Assembly (NCBI RefSeq): GCF_000374185.1
Contig: NZ_KB910518.1
Coordinates: 5,846,886-5,910,885, forward strand
Length of the DNA stretch: 64,000 bases
Direction: 5' to 3'
DNA from: Paenibacillus sp. HW567
GTDB lineage: Bacteria > Bacillota > Bacilli > Paenibacillales > Paenibacillaceae
The notes under the pieces were generated by a model, which did no database searches, was not told the origin of the DNA, and saw only the letters and a program-made list of their open reading frames with translations. Each line of letters begins with the position of its first letter. Position 1 is the first letter of the stretch. The position numbers and the translations under genes were made by a program. Of this stretch, positions 16,731-26,000 are shown in pieces.

Positions 16731-17864
16731 TTAGATCAAAGAGAACTCCCGCTCGACTGCTTGCTCTACCGCGAAGTACTCTTCTCCAAGGGCCTCTGCC
16801 ACGGCTTTACAGGTGATTTTGCCGCCTGCTACGTTGACGCCGCTCTTGAGGCCGGCATCGTCTTTAATCGCCTTGAACACACCTTTATTGGCAATTTGCA
16901 GCGCATAAGGAACCGTTACGTTGGTTAACGCGATGGTCGAGGTTTTGGCTACAGCACCCGGCATATTGGCTACCGAGTAATGGAGTACACCGTATTTCTC
17001 GAACACCGGATTATCATGTGTCGTCACCCGGTCAATCGTTTCAACAATCCCGCCTTGATCAATCGCCACGTCTACAATTACGGAGCCGGGTTTCATCGTT
17101 TTGACCATTGCTTCAGTTATCAGCTTCGGCGCTTTCGCGCCTGGAATCAGCACCGCGCCTACCAGCAGGTCGGCTTCAGCAACGGCTTTGGCAATGTTGT
17201 ATGGATTGGAGATCAGCGTATTAATCTGTGCGCCAAAAATATCGTCTAGCTGGCGGAGTCTGTCCGCGCTCAGGTCAACAATCGTCACCTCAGCACCGAG
17301 ACCGATAGCCATCTTCGCCGCATTGGTGCCGACTACACCGCCGCCGATAATGCTGACCTTGCCTCTGCTCACGCCGGGAACACCGGAGAGGAGAATGCCT
17401 TGGCCGCCATAGTTCTTTTGCAGGAATTGCGCGCCGAGCTGCACGGACATCCGTCCGGCCACTTCACTCATTGGCGTTAGCAGCGGCAGTGTGCGTTCAT
17501 GGACAACCGTTTCATAGCCGATGGCGAACACGCCTTTATTTTTCAATGCCGCAGCAAGGGCTGGCTCTGGAGCCAGATGCAGATACGTGAAGAGGATCAG
17601 GCCGGGACGGAAGTAGCTATATTCGCTCTCCAGCGGCTCTTTCACCTTCATGACCATTTCAGCGGCGGCCCATACGGCTGCTGCTTCAGCAATCAGCTCT
17701 GCTCCGGCGGCGGCATACTCTTCATTCAGGAATCCGCTGCCCGCTCCCGCTCCGGCCTCCACCAGCACTTTATGTCCTTCAGCTACAAGGCTTACAACTC
17801 CGGCTGGTGTGATGGCAACACGGTTTTCGTTGTTTTTAATTTCCTTAGGTACTCCAATGATCAT
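16731..17864 (-). CDS. ald: Alanine dehydrogenase
   Basis: 377 residues, the usual length. It catalyses NAD-dependent interconversion of L-alanine with pyruvate and ammonium in the cytoplasm; in sporulating bacilli it supports alanine catabolism and sporulation. Family marks: start MIIGVPKEIKNNENRVAITP, substrate-site lysine in VMKVKEP (about 75), catalytic histidine in FTYLHLAPEP (about 96), Rossmann loop IIGGGVVGTNAAKMA and catalytic aspartate in VDVAIDQGG. ATG with GGGAG 8 bases upstream. It is a single-gene unit with its own terminator at 16660-16696. In Bacillus it is induced by alanine through AdeR; the PucR-type protein at 10223 is the candidate here. Confidence 0.97.
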   Translation of the reverse strand: MIIGVPKEIKNNENRVAITPAGVVSLVAEGHKVLVEAGAGAGSGFLNEEYAAAGAELIAEAAAVWAAAEMVMKVKEPLESEYSYFRPGLILFTYLHLAPEPALAAALKNKGVFAIGYETVVHERTLPLLTPMSEVAGRMSVQLGAQFLQKNYGGQGILLSGVPGVSRGKVSIIGGGVVGTNAAKMAIGLGAEVTIVDLSADRLRQLDDIFGAQINTLISNPYNIAKAVAEADLLVGAVLIPGAKAPKLITEAMVKTMKPGSVIVDVAIDQGGIVETIDRVTTHDNPVFEKYGVLHYSVANMPGAVAKTSTIALTNVTVPYALQIANKGVFKAIKDDAGLKSGVNVAGGKITCKAVAEALGEEYFAVEQAVEREFSLI

Positions 17865-18053
17865 TGGTATCGCTCCCGTCTTGTAGATTTCTCTTATGTA
17901 AAGAATGATAACATATGAATCCCTTTTGTATTTTGGTGAAAAAGAAAAACTTTATCTGCCATGATTGTGTTTTAACACAATGGAGGAGGAGGATACATTA
18001 AGATCAGGCGCGTAAAGCATTGGTATATCTAACAATTACACCATCAGGCACGC

Positions 18054-18080
18054 CAAAAAAAGACACCGTCTCCGGTGTCT
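18054..18080 (-). terminator. Rho-independent terminator of 18182-19408 gene
   Basis: AGACACCG (18061-18068) pairs with CGGTGTCT (18073-18080). On the minus strand the stem is followed by a T-run (A-run at 18055-18060). The rest of the 17865-18181 gap shows no gene; the promoter of ald should lie just above 17864. Confidence 0.85.
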
Positions 18081-18181
18081 CTCCTCCAAAAGCCACTTCA
18101 TGGGGTTGCGGAATTGCTGCTGCACCCTTGAGGAGCAAACGCCCTCTTTTCAAATACATGCGTTATATTTCATCACACAAA

Positions 18182-19408
18182 CTACTTGAATAATACCGAA
18201 AGCACGGTCTCCAGCACAACATTGACACCTTGCTCACATTCCTCGTAAGAGGTCAGCTCTTCCTCGCAGTGGCTTTTACCGTTCACGCTGGGCACAAAAA
18301 TCATCGCCGACGGCAGAAAGCTTGCGACGAACTGGGCGTCATGTCCTGCTCCGCTGGCTATTTTTTTGCTGCTGTAGCCCAAATGATACGCCGCCTGCTC
18401 CACGAGTGCGCAAATTTCCGGATCGAACCACACAGTATCACGGCCCCACAGCTTGGTCTTCGACACCGTACAGCTCTGCGCCTCTTCAGGCAAACCGTTA
18501 ATGATCTCTTCCACCTTGCGTACGATGTCCATATCCTTGTGTCTCGCTTCAACGGTGAAAATCACCTTGTTCGGGATAACGGTATGGATGTTAGGCAGCA
18601 CGTTCATTCTGCCCATTGTGTACACCAGTTCAGAGTCCAGCACGCCCAGCTTGCTCCGCAGCTCTGTGATTAGATCGGTTGCAGCGAACAAGGCATCCTT
18701 GCGCATATCCATCGGCGTTGTTCCGGCATGGTCGGATTCGCCCGTTACTTCAATCTCATAGCAGGCCATACCTACGACGCAGTCCACCAGGCCGATGCTG
18801 AGGTTTTCTTTTTCCAGAACAGGCCCTTGCTCAATATGCAGCTCCAAATACGCCTTCGCTTCCTTGATCCGGTTCGCCGCATCTCCGGCATATCCGCTGG
18901 CTTCCAGCGCTTCTGCGAAGGTTGTTCCCTCCGGGTCCTTCTTCTTCAGCATCTCCGCCTTGTCGAACTTGCCCGCCAGCACCCCTGAGGCCATCATCGA
19001 AGGCTCGAACCGCGCGCCCTCCTCATTCGTGAAGTTCATCACGGTCACCGGCAGGCGCGGTTTGATGCCATGATCGACCAGCGTCCGCACCACTTCCAGC
19101 CCGGCGATCACCCCGAGCACACCGTCGAACCGTCCGCCCTTCTTAACCGTATCCAGGTGCGAGCCGATTACGACGGGCGGTCCTTCTTCCGTCCCCGCAA
19201 GTGTGGCATACATTGTCCCCATATCATCGACCTTCACCGACATTCCAAGCTCTTCACAGCATGAGGCAAAATAATTCCGCACCCGCACATCCTGCTCCGT
19301 CAGCGACAGCCGGGTCACACCATTGTTGTCTGTACGCCCATAATCAGCAAAGGCCTCTATCGTATCCTTCAGTCTTCCGCCGTTCACGAATATTTGCTTC
19401 AGTTGCAT
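18182..19408 (-). CDS. M20-family amidohydrolase (N-carbamoyl-L-amino acid hydrolase / allantoate amidohydrolase type)
   Basis: 408 residues, the length of the hydantoinase/carbamoylase subfamily of M20 metallo-amidases. It should hydrolyse an N-carbamoyl group from an amino acid or ureide, releasing ammonium and CO2. Metal-site blocks: IGSHLDTVKKGGRFDGVLGV (His and Asp ligands), FTNEEGARFEPSMMASG (tandem Glu), LELHIEQGPVLE (His in the dimerisation or substrate region) and the C-terminal SGAGHDAQFVA (His). The ATG at 19408 is preceded by GGAGGG. No allantoin or hydantoin pathway genes are adjacent, so the true substrate is open (carbamoyl amino acid, allantoate or ureidoglycine). Confidence 0.9.
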   Translation of the reverse strand: MQLKQIFVNGGRLKDTIEAFADYGRTDNNGVTRLSLTEQDVRVRNYFASCCEELGMSVKVDDMGTMYATLAGTEEGPPVVIGSHLDTVKKGGRFDGVLGVIAGLEVVRTLVDHGIKPRLPVTVMNFTNEEGARFEPSMMASGVLAGKFDKAEMLKKKDPEGTTFAEALEASGYAGDAANRIKEAKAYLELHIEQGPVLEKENLSIGLVDCVVGMACYEIEVTGESDHAGTTPMDMRKDALFAATDLITELRSKLGVLDSELVYTMGRMNVLPNIHTVIPNKVIFTVEARHKDMDIVRKVEEIINGLPEEAQSCTVSKTKLWGRDTVWFDPEICALVEQAAYHLGYSSKKIASGAGHDAQFVASFLPSAMIFVPSVNGKSHCEEELTSYEECEQGVNVVLETVLSVLFK

Positions 19409-19464
19409 GGCCCTATCCCTCCGCTTCGTCGCTCATTTATATAAAATGAACTTAAGATCTTCAA

Positions 19465-19664
19465 TTCAAGGTGTTGGTCGTAACTGCGGTGAATGTTTGG
19501 ACTTCCGGCCGCTGTTGTCTACAGATTTCTTGATTTATACCGCTGTTTGCGGATGAAATCCGTAGACTGATTATGCTTCCGAAGCGAGCTTTCCTACGGA
19601 AAGCTTTCAGGCGGTCGCTAAAGCTCCCACAGTTCCAAATCCCCTCCGTCACTCTCACCTTGAA
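19465..19664. repeat. Dispersed hairpin repeat, family H, copy 2
   Basis: The outer arms TTCAAGGTG and CACCTTGAA are perfectly inverted, and about 45 bases of the left arm match copy 1 at 2497 (AACTGCGGTGAATGTTTGGA). The core stem is GTCTACAGATTT (19517-19528) against AAATCCGTAGAC (19556-19567); copy 1 has ATGTTTGGATTTCT there, so both sides of the stem changed together. Copy 2 has an extra 8-bp hairpin (AGCTTTCC / GGAAAGCT near 19590-19608) that is absent in copy 1. It lies upstream of the hydrolase gene and divergent from the epimerase. Confidence 0.8.
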
Positions 19665-19867
19665 TTTGTTTTAAGTTCGTTTTATATAGAATCCTTGCTT
19701 TCTATATATGTTATACCAATCGCCGGGATTGTCATTTGACACATTGTAATATTTTTTTGGGGAATTATTCACGTTGTGTTACAATACTTCGCAAGAAGTT
19801 TGGTAGAATATGAACTGTCAGCAGGAAGCCCTGGCTATACCATACATTGTGAAAGGGGAGTCATCCT

Positions 19868-20737
19868 ATGAATACTGTTTTGCGCAGCAGCTCCGCGGAA
19901 GCCACGATCAGCACCCTCGGAGCGGAGCTTGTCAGCTTCAAAAGAAAGGGTGCGGAATATATCTGGAGCGGGGATGCCGCCTATTGGACAGGCCGTTCTC
20001 CGGTACTGTTCCCCATCATCGGCGCAGCCCGGAACGGAGAGATCAGGGTGCAGGGACAAGCGTATAAGCTTGCCAATCACGGCTTCGCCAGACGCAGTGA
20101 ATTTACAATTGTTGAAGCGGACGATTCCCGTGCAGTCTTCCGGCTTACCAGCAGCGAGTATACCCTGTCCAGCTATCCCTTCAAATTCAACCTGTATATT
20201 ACCTATACACTGAACGACAGTACACTTACGCTGGACTACCGGGTGGAAAATATGGACGAGCAGCACATCTACTTCCAGCTTGGCACGCACCCCGCATTCA
20301 ATTGCCCGCTGGATGAGAACGGCAGCTTCAGCGATTATGTACTGGAGTTCTCCGAGAACGAAACGCTGGACCGGGAGTTCCTGAATAGTGCCGGGCTGCG
20401 GATCACCAGCCAACCGGAGAGAGTGCTGAGGGGTGAGCGCATTCTTCCGTTAACCCATGAAATGTTCAAGGACGACGCGCTGGTCTTCCAGAATGTAGCC
20501 TCCCGGACAATCACGCTGAAGAGTGAGCTCACCGACAAAAGCGTCACCGTATCCTTCGAAGGGTTCCCGGACCTCGGCATCTGGCAGAAGCCGAATGCGC
20601 CTTTTTTGTGCATTGAGCCTTGGCACGGCGTGGCGGATTCGGATATTTTCGAGGGCGAGCTTAAGGATAAGGACGGGGCAATTATACTCGAACCGGGTGC
20701 ACATTTCGCCAGTTCCTTGACGATTGAAATCGGCTAA
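19868..20737 (+). CDS. Aldose 1-epimerase family protein (LacX-like)
   Basis: 289 residues of the galactose mutarotase-like beta-sandwich fold, which equilibrates alpha and beta anomers of hexoses or hexose phosphates. Marks: TLGAELVSFKRKGAEYIWSG at the N-terminus, LFPIIGAARNGEI, the substrate-contacting NHGFARRSEF, GTHPAFNCPL (conserved histidine) and FLCIEPWHGVAD (catalytic glutamate). The ATG is preceded by GAAAGGGGAG. The last 190 bases are partly duplicated at 22743-22931. The start of that duplicate is almost identical in DNA, while its end is diverged. Confidence 0.92.
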   Translation: MNTVLRSSSAEATISTLGAELVSFKRKGAEYIWSGDAAYWTGRSPVLFPIIGAARNGEIRVQGQAYKLANHGFARRSEFTIVEADDSRAVFRLTSSEYTLSSYPFKFNLYITYTLNDSTLTLDYRVENMDEQHIYFQLGTHPAFNCPLDENGSFSDYVLEFSENETLDREFLNSAGLRITSQPERVLRGERILPLTHEMFKDDALVFQNVASRTITLKSELTDKSVTVSFEGFPDLGIWQKPNAPFLCIEPWHGVADSDIFEGELKDKDGAIILEPGAHFASSLTIEIG

Positions 20738-20766
20738 GGAACTACAGTGTAAGCTATATGCTGGAC

Positions 20767-20790
20767 GACTACCGGCTTTAGCCGGTAGTC
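20767..20790. terminator. Perfect 10-bp hairpin after epimerase gene
   Basis: GACTACCGGC (20767-20776), TTTA loop, GCCGGTAGTC (20781-20790). No T-run follows, so it may be a weak terminator or a boundary hairpin of the islet that begins here. Confidence 0.5.
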
Positions 20791-20844
20791 TGAATCAGCG
20801 ACTGAATCAATGCGGTTCTCCATTGTAAAACCAACCATTTTTAT

Positions 20845-21180
20845 TCATCTAATCATATCAAGATATGTTCTCAAAAGAAGACATAGAAGTGGTTCCCTGG
20901 ATTCAATACCAATTAAGCTTGTTTCGGTCAAGCGAGGCAAAACCAGCGGTAGTAGAACAACGCTGTTTTTTTGGCTAAGCCTTCCTCCGAATTTCAAATT
21001 ATACAGTGGGTGGGCAATCACTAAATCTACAGTATCATATGTAATTCCTCTTTGAGCCCCCTCTATAAAATTCTCAAAAATATAACAATTGAAGCCCCTC
21101 CCATGATGTCTTGGTTCCAATGATTTTATAAAGGAACATAAATTCCTATATATATAATTTATTTCTATTTTATATCTCAC
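20845..21180 (-). pseudogene. Possible remnant of a regulator-like protein
   Basis: An open frame of 111 codons from a GTG without a ribosome site. Its C-terminal part (TVDLVIAHPLYNLKFGGRLS, then VVLLPLVLPRL) vaguely resembles the effector domain of LysR-type regulators, without any helix-turn-helix. AT-rich like the rest of the islet. It may be a decayed fragment or a chance frame. Confidence 0.25.
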
Positions 21181-21302
21181 GAGAACTATTCATATCACAA
21201 ATTGCTATATACTCTACAAAGCTCCATTTTGTTTACATTAGTTTCCAAATAAAGTATTATGATAAAGTAATCCAAAAACTGGAGAGAGGATGAAGTGGAG
21301 TA

Positions 21303-22139
21303 ATGACAAGTTTTAATTTTTTCGGTAAAATGAAGAGAGCCTTGGTTGTTGTGCCGTTAGTTTTTCTTTCTGCGTTTCCTGGCTTAAGTAATGCAGAATC
21401 AACCACCTCATTAGAATTAGCAAAACAATCTGTTAGTAATTATATTGGTGCCGTTCAAAGTGGGAATGTAACAGAAGCAATTAAATGGGTTGTAGATACC
21501 AGATTTAGTTCAGAGCAGGAACAAATTGAGCAGTACAAGGAATCATTGACTACGGACCCCTTTGCTAATGCAACCATTGAGAGTGTTGTACCTAATTTTT
21601 CCGATAGCTCATTTATAGCCAATCTGGAATTAACCCGAAAAGAAAATGGCGAAATAAATAAAATATCTCTTCCTGTAGTTGAACGTGATGGAACTTGGAA
21701 ATTATTTTTAAACGGGCAAGAAACAAGAAGTACGGCTGCACAAAAACTATTCAACACGCAAAACAATAAACGTCTTATTGCTCCTTTGGCTTCTACATTT
21801 TTAGGAAGCTATGAAGACTCTACTGTCTCTCAGGGAAACTCAATTTATAGTAATAAGTTTGATATGACAGAAACAGTTCTGGGTATTACCGGATGGCAAC
21901 AAGTTCCGGGATTGACTTCAGACAGCACAATGAGATATAGCGTTGTGTATAAAGGCTTTCTTAGCGATGATACAATCGGGGAAATATTCCATACTGGGTT
22001 TAACAATTGGAATGGTAATGCTTTTTATGAAACAATTAGTGTAGCATCAGCACATGCTCCACAAGGTGTGTACCTAAAAGTATCCAATCCGAGTGTATCA
22101 CATTGGGTAAGAGTCAGAGGGCACATTTATGGAAACTAG
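21303..22139 (+). CDS. Secreted protein of unknown function
   Basis: 278 residues with a signal peptide: KMKRALVVVPLVFLSAFPGL then SNAE, cleavage expected after Ala. The next 120 residues (LAKQSVSNYIGAVQSGNVTE ... DGTWKLFLNGQE) resemble a small NTF2-like/DUF4878-type fold in which a conserved Trp ends the sheet. The C-terminal half (GWQQVPGLTSDSTMRYSVVY; VSHWVRVRGHIYG) is beta-rich and unrecognised. Start: ATG 21303, with GGAGAGAGG some 14 bases upstream; a later ATG (21330) would also leave a normal signal peptide. Very AT-rich compared with the epimerase, and inside the segment bounded by the duplicated epimerase 3' end, so probably acquired. Confidence 0.75.
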   Translation: MTSFNFFGKMKRALVVVPLVFLSAFPGLSNAESTTSLELAKQSVSNYIGAVQSGNVTEAIKWVVDTRFSSEQEQIEQYKESLTTDPFANATIESVVPNFSDSSFIANLELTRKENGEINKISLPVVERDGTWKLFLNGQETRSTAAQKLFNTQNNKRLIAPLASTFLGSYEDSTVSQGNSIYSNKFDMTETVLGITGWQQVPGLTSDSTMRYSVVYKGFLSDDTIGEIFHTGFNNWNGNAFYETISVASAHAPQGVYLKVSNPSVSHWVRVRGHIYGN

Positions 22140-22158
22140 CAACTAATTATTGATTTCG

Positions 22159-22195
22159 AATTAGGAGGATATATAAAATATCCTCCTAATTTTTT
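22159..22195 (+). terminator. Rho-independent terminator of 21303-22139 gene
   Basis: ATTAGGAGGATAT (22160-22172) and ATATCCTCCTAAT (22178-22190) form a 13-bp stem followed by TTTTTT. Confidence 0.9.
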
Positions 22196-22225
22196 ACATA
22201 TAAAATATTAAGTATGGAGGAAGAC

Positions 22226-22492
22226 ATGGTCTTATTAAAAAATAGTACCAATAAGGAACAACTCAAAGAACAGTATGATCAACTTTGGAATGACCTTCTC
22301 GAAACAGATGAATATAAAGTTGAAAATATAATGAAGAAAGCTAACAATGAATTACTAACAAAGAGAGAACGATGGGGACCAATACTAAAGCCCTTTAGAA
22401 CGCACCTAATGTGGATTATTCCACTATGCGCCCTTGTAGTAGCTATATTACTGTATGTAATATTTATCTGGGTTGCATTAATAGTTGAATAA
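22226..22492 (+). CDS. Small protein with C-terminal membrane anchor
   Basis: 88 residues from the ATG at 22226, which has GGAGG 5 bases upstream; the in-frame ATG at 22214 lacks one. The N-terminal 55 residues are charged and helical (KEQLKEQYDQLWNDLLETDE), then one membrane helix (MWIIPLCALVVAILLYVIFI). Not recognised. It follows the secreted protein gene after a terminator, so it is separately transcribed or reached by read-through. The arrangement would fit an exported protein with a membrane-bound partner, but nothing in the sequence proves this. Confidence 0.65.
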   Translation: MVLLKNSTNKEQLKEQYDQLWNDLLETDEYKVENIMKKANNELLTKRERWGPILKPFRTHLMWIIPLCALVVAILLYVIFIWVALIVE

Positions 22493-22528
22493 AACCAGTG
22501 ATTATTTTCATTTTCTTAACAGAGACTT

Positions 22529-22687
22529 TTATTTCCCCGTTAAAACTTGCTCATATTCAATAACTCTACGATAGAATTTAGGTGTCTTTATTAAAATTCT
22601 TCTCATCACTTCCGCCGCAGTAGACTCACCGGATTTGCAAGTCTCATAATGCTTTATCAATCCCCCATCATCATAAACTTCCGGAAA
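22529..22687 (-). pseudogene. C-terminal gene fragment
   Basis: An open frame without a start reads FPEVYDDGGLIKHYETCKSG, then EVMRRILIKTPKFYRRVIEY, ending at TAA 22529-22531. Composition and periodicity look protein-like. An in-frame stop lies directly upstream (22688-22690). Probably the end of a truncated gene; the family was not recognised. Confidence 0.35.
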
Positions 22688-22742
22688 TCAAACAGCGACT
22701 CGTTAACCAAGCATATAATTCTGTCACAACCGGTTTTGGGCA

Positions 22743-22931
22743 GTATCCTTCGAAGGATTCCCGGACCTCGGCATCTGGCAGAAGCCGAACGCGCCTTTTT
22801 TGTGCATTGAGCCTTGGCACGGCGTGGCGGATTCGGATATTTTCGAGGGCGAGCTTAAGGATAAGGACGGTATCGTCTCCCTTGCGTCTGGGGATATTTT
22901 CACCAGTTCCTTGATTATAAAAATTGATTAA
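22743..22931 (+). pseudogene. Duplicate 3' fragment of the aldose 1-epimerase gene
   Basis: 63 codons in frame, matching the end of the gene at 19868-20737. The first about 130 bases are almost identical to 20547-20675 (FEGFPDLGIWQKPNAPFLCI and onward). The last about 60 bases are diverged but still alignable, ending in TSSLIIKID rather than ASSLTIEIG. There is no start codon or 5' part. The sequence just upstream is unrelated. Together with the intact copy it brackets the AT-rich islet 20738-22742. Confidence 0.9.
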
Positions 22932-22967
22932 TAGCTGCTCCCGTCACAGCTTTCCATTCTGTGAATA

Positions 22968-23018
22968 AGACAAAGAAGGCCGTTAGTCACCTGTCAGGTG
23001 CTGCGGCCTTCTTTGTCT
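22968..23018. terminator. Strong hairpin at the 3' end of the surface-protein gene
   Basis: A 15-bp perfect stem (22968-22982 with 23004-23018), with a second small stem (CACCTG / CAGGTG) in its loop. It lies 10 bases after the stop codon of the leftward 23029-29217 gene and also downstream of the rightward epimerase fragment. Confidence 0.8.
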
Positions 23019-23028
23019 TCATATGATC

Positions 23029-26000
23029 TTATTGACTCAGCGTTTCCCCGCCTTCAATTCTCACTGTGAAACTGTGGTTAACGGAAGCTTCCTCAATTTC
23101 ATTATAAGCCCAGTTTGTCGCCGGTACGTCAGGCCAGCTTGGAGTGGAGACACCGTATAACGGTCCGCGTCCGAATAGCCGGTTGGCAACTTTTACGGCT
23201 TCAGCACGTGTCAGGCTGCCGCCTGGACGGTACGTACCATCCTCATATCCGTTAATAATATCCGCCTTGCTTGCAGCCTCAATGTCTTTGGCAGCCCAGT
23301 GGCCAGCCGTATCCTTGAATCCGCCGCCGGAGGTAATGGCTGTAGTGTCCAGCTTCTTATATCTCGACGCAATAGCAGCCATCTCGCCGCGGCTGATAGG
23401 GGCATCCGGGAGGAACCAGCCTTTTTCGTTGCCCTGCATCAACCCTAACCCTTTGACAAATTCAATGGCACCCTTCGCCCAGTGGCTATCCCTCACATCT
23501 CGGTAGGAGGAGACAGCCGGCACTGCGGATGCTTCGTAGCCAAGGTTTCTTGCCAGTATTGCAGCCACTTCCGCACGGGTAATCGTATGATTCGGCTTGA
23601 AGGTTCCATCAGAATAGCCGGTAATGTAGGCTTGGTGATGGTTCTGGTTCTGCTGCTGCAACTGTGCTGCCTCTGTTGCCGCCAAATATTGCTCCCAGCC
23701 TTCCATGTTCAGAATGGTGAATGTACTGAATTTGTTAACATTGAACTCCAGGCCAAGCTCGCCTGGCTTGTATTCAACAATCTTCGCCTTCTTCAGCTCT
23801 TTGTCACCATCACTATGCTCTATAAAGATCACCAGATTGGACAGGAAGTCCTCTCTTTCCGAGAGAGCGGCCGGCAGTTGTACGTCACGCAGAGGAAGCG
23901 TTATTGTAACCGGTCTGCTCTGCATATTGGTTTCAATAGTCATCGGACGGGCCACAACATCAATTTGCTTATTTGCTGCTATTTCTCTGACAATCCGTTC
24001 AATTCTTGCCCGGTCTTCGACCTCTTTGCGCAATGCCTGGTCTTTGATCGGCACAACATGGAAGAACAGATCTTCAGTGAAATTATCCAATGCTGATTGT
24101 GCCATAAGAAGTCTAACGTTATCCGTATAAATCTCCAGGTTCACGTTAGAATCACCGAGTTTCTTAATTGCCTCTTTCGGAACATTCACTTTAACATCTG
24201 CAACCTGATCCTTCTCATCCGGGATCATAATCCGGGCTGTATTATCCAAGGTTCCAGCGATCTTCTGGACAACCTCCTCTACCCGGTCCGTTGGAAAGTT
24301 AACTACATCATGCAGAATTCCGCCGGAATCCTGAGTGCGCCGGATAACTGTCTCCGCCAATACAGAGCCTAGACCCAACTGTCCAGATTCTACCTTTACG
24401 TTAATTTCCGTGGTCGATGCTGTCGCAATTGGTGTGACAGGTCCCGGTGCCGGTACTGCCGGTGTCGGCGCCGCTGTCGGTGTTGCCGACGGTGCTACCG
24501 ACGGTTCTGTCGATGGTGCAACCGATGGTTCTGTCGACGGTGCTACCGACGGTGCTGTTGACGGTGCCACCGATGGTTCTGCCGACGGTGCTATTGACGG
24601 TGCTGTTGACGGTGCTACCGATGGTTCTGCCGACGGTACTACTGACGGTGCTGCCGTTGATGTTTCTGTCGGTGTTGCCGATGGCGCTGCCGTTGGTGTT
24701 GCTGTCGGTGTTACCGTTGGTGACGGTGTTGGTGTAGCTACAGGCTTAGCCTTAATAACGTTAACCGTGTAGATCTTTACAGTCCCATCCTCCGCAGTGA
24801 CCAGAATATCAAATACATTATCCCCTTCAGCCAGATGCTCCAGAGAGGCTCCATCTCTGCCAATGATTTGGCTGCCTGATCGTGTATCAGCCACTGCCGC
24901 GTTCAGGGTGATGGCGTCCACGTCACGGTCTACTTCTACCGTATAATTGGAAACAGCAGGATCAAAGGCAGGGGTCAAAGCTCCGGCATTTACGCTGATA
25001 CTGTTCAAGTCAGCATCGGAAGAACGTGATCCCCGGGTGATTTCCACCACATATACGCTTTCTGTCTTACCATCCTGAGCTGTAACCTTCAAGTTAACAG
25101 TGTTTAGCCCTTCCACTAATTTGACAAGCATCGGGTTGTTCACTGTAACACCATTTGCGGTTAACTGCGCATTTAGATCTCCTTTTAGCGCATCCAGCTC
25201 TACCTGGTCTACTTCATAAGGTACAGACAAGGAATACTTGAAGACTCCAGTTGAAAATTCGGGATTCAGAATCTCTGTTCCTGTCACAGAACTCACGGTT
25301 AAATCCGCAAGAGAAGAATCCTTCGGCAGAATGGCGCGATTCACAGTAACTGTATATGTCTTTTGAGTACTGGCATCTGCCGCTGTAACCTGTACTGTAA
25401 TTCGATTCGTTCCCTCATCCAGGGCCACACGCTTTCCAGTGACACCCGTGGAGCCTGCATTTTTCTTCAGAGTGTAGGTTGCAGTTTCGTCATTAGTCAC
25501 AATTGAAAAATCCATATTACTTACATTATTATCTACATTGACCGAATAATCACTTATCCCTGCCTGGAAACCCGGCGTTAATTCGCCAGGGGAAACCCCT
25601 ATTTCTAACAGCGTAGCATCTGCACTTGGATTTCTCACCAAATGAATGGTGTATACCTTCATGCTTCCATCCTGGGCCGTGACATTGACTTCAATAACAT
25701 TTAATCCTGTAGTCAAGGGTACCGCCTTCAGATCTTCGATCCAGACCCCATTTACCAAAACGGAGGTGCTTGCATTCGCATCATCAACAACCGCATCCAG
25801 CTTAGCTACTGACACCGAATTCTGCACAGTGCCATTGTAACTGAAAGTACCTGTAACTGGTGTAAGGGAGATGGCGTTATCCGATAAGTCAGTCATCGTC
25901 AGCTCAAGCAAATTCGTATTTGACGAAGCCGCCCGAACGATGGTCACTGTATATTCCTTGGTAGTTACTTTGTCAGCGGCCGTAACGACCACTGTAACTA

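Noticed and set aside
24335..24772. Plus-strand frame encoding a DG-rich repeat protein
   Set aside because: It is the reverse reading of the 12-base minisatellite in the surface-protein gene; no ribosome site, and the minus-strand gene has full domain support.
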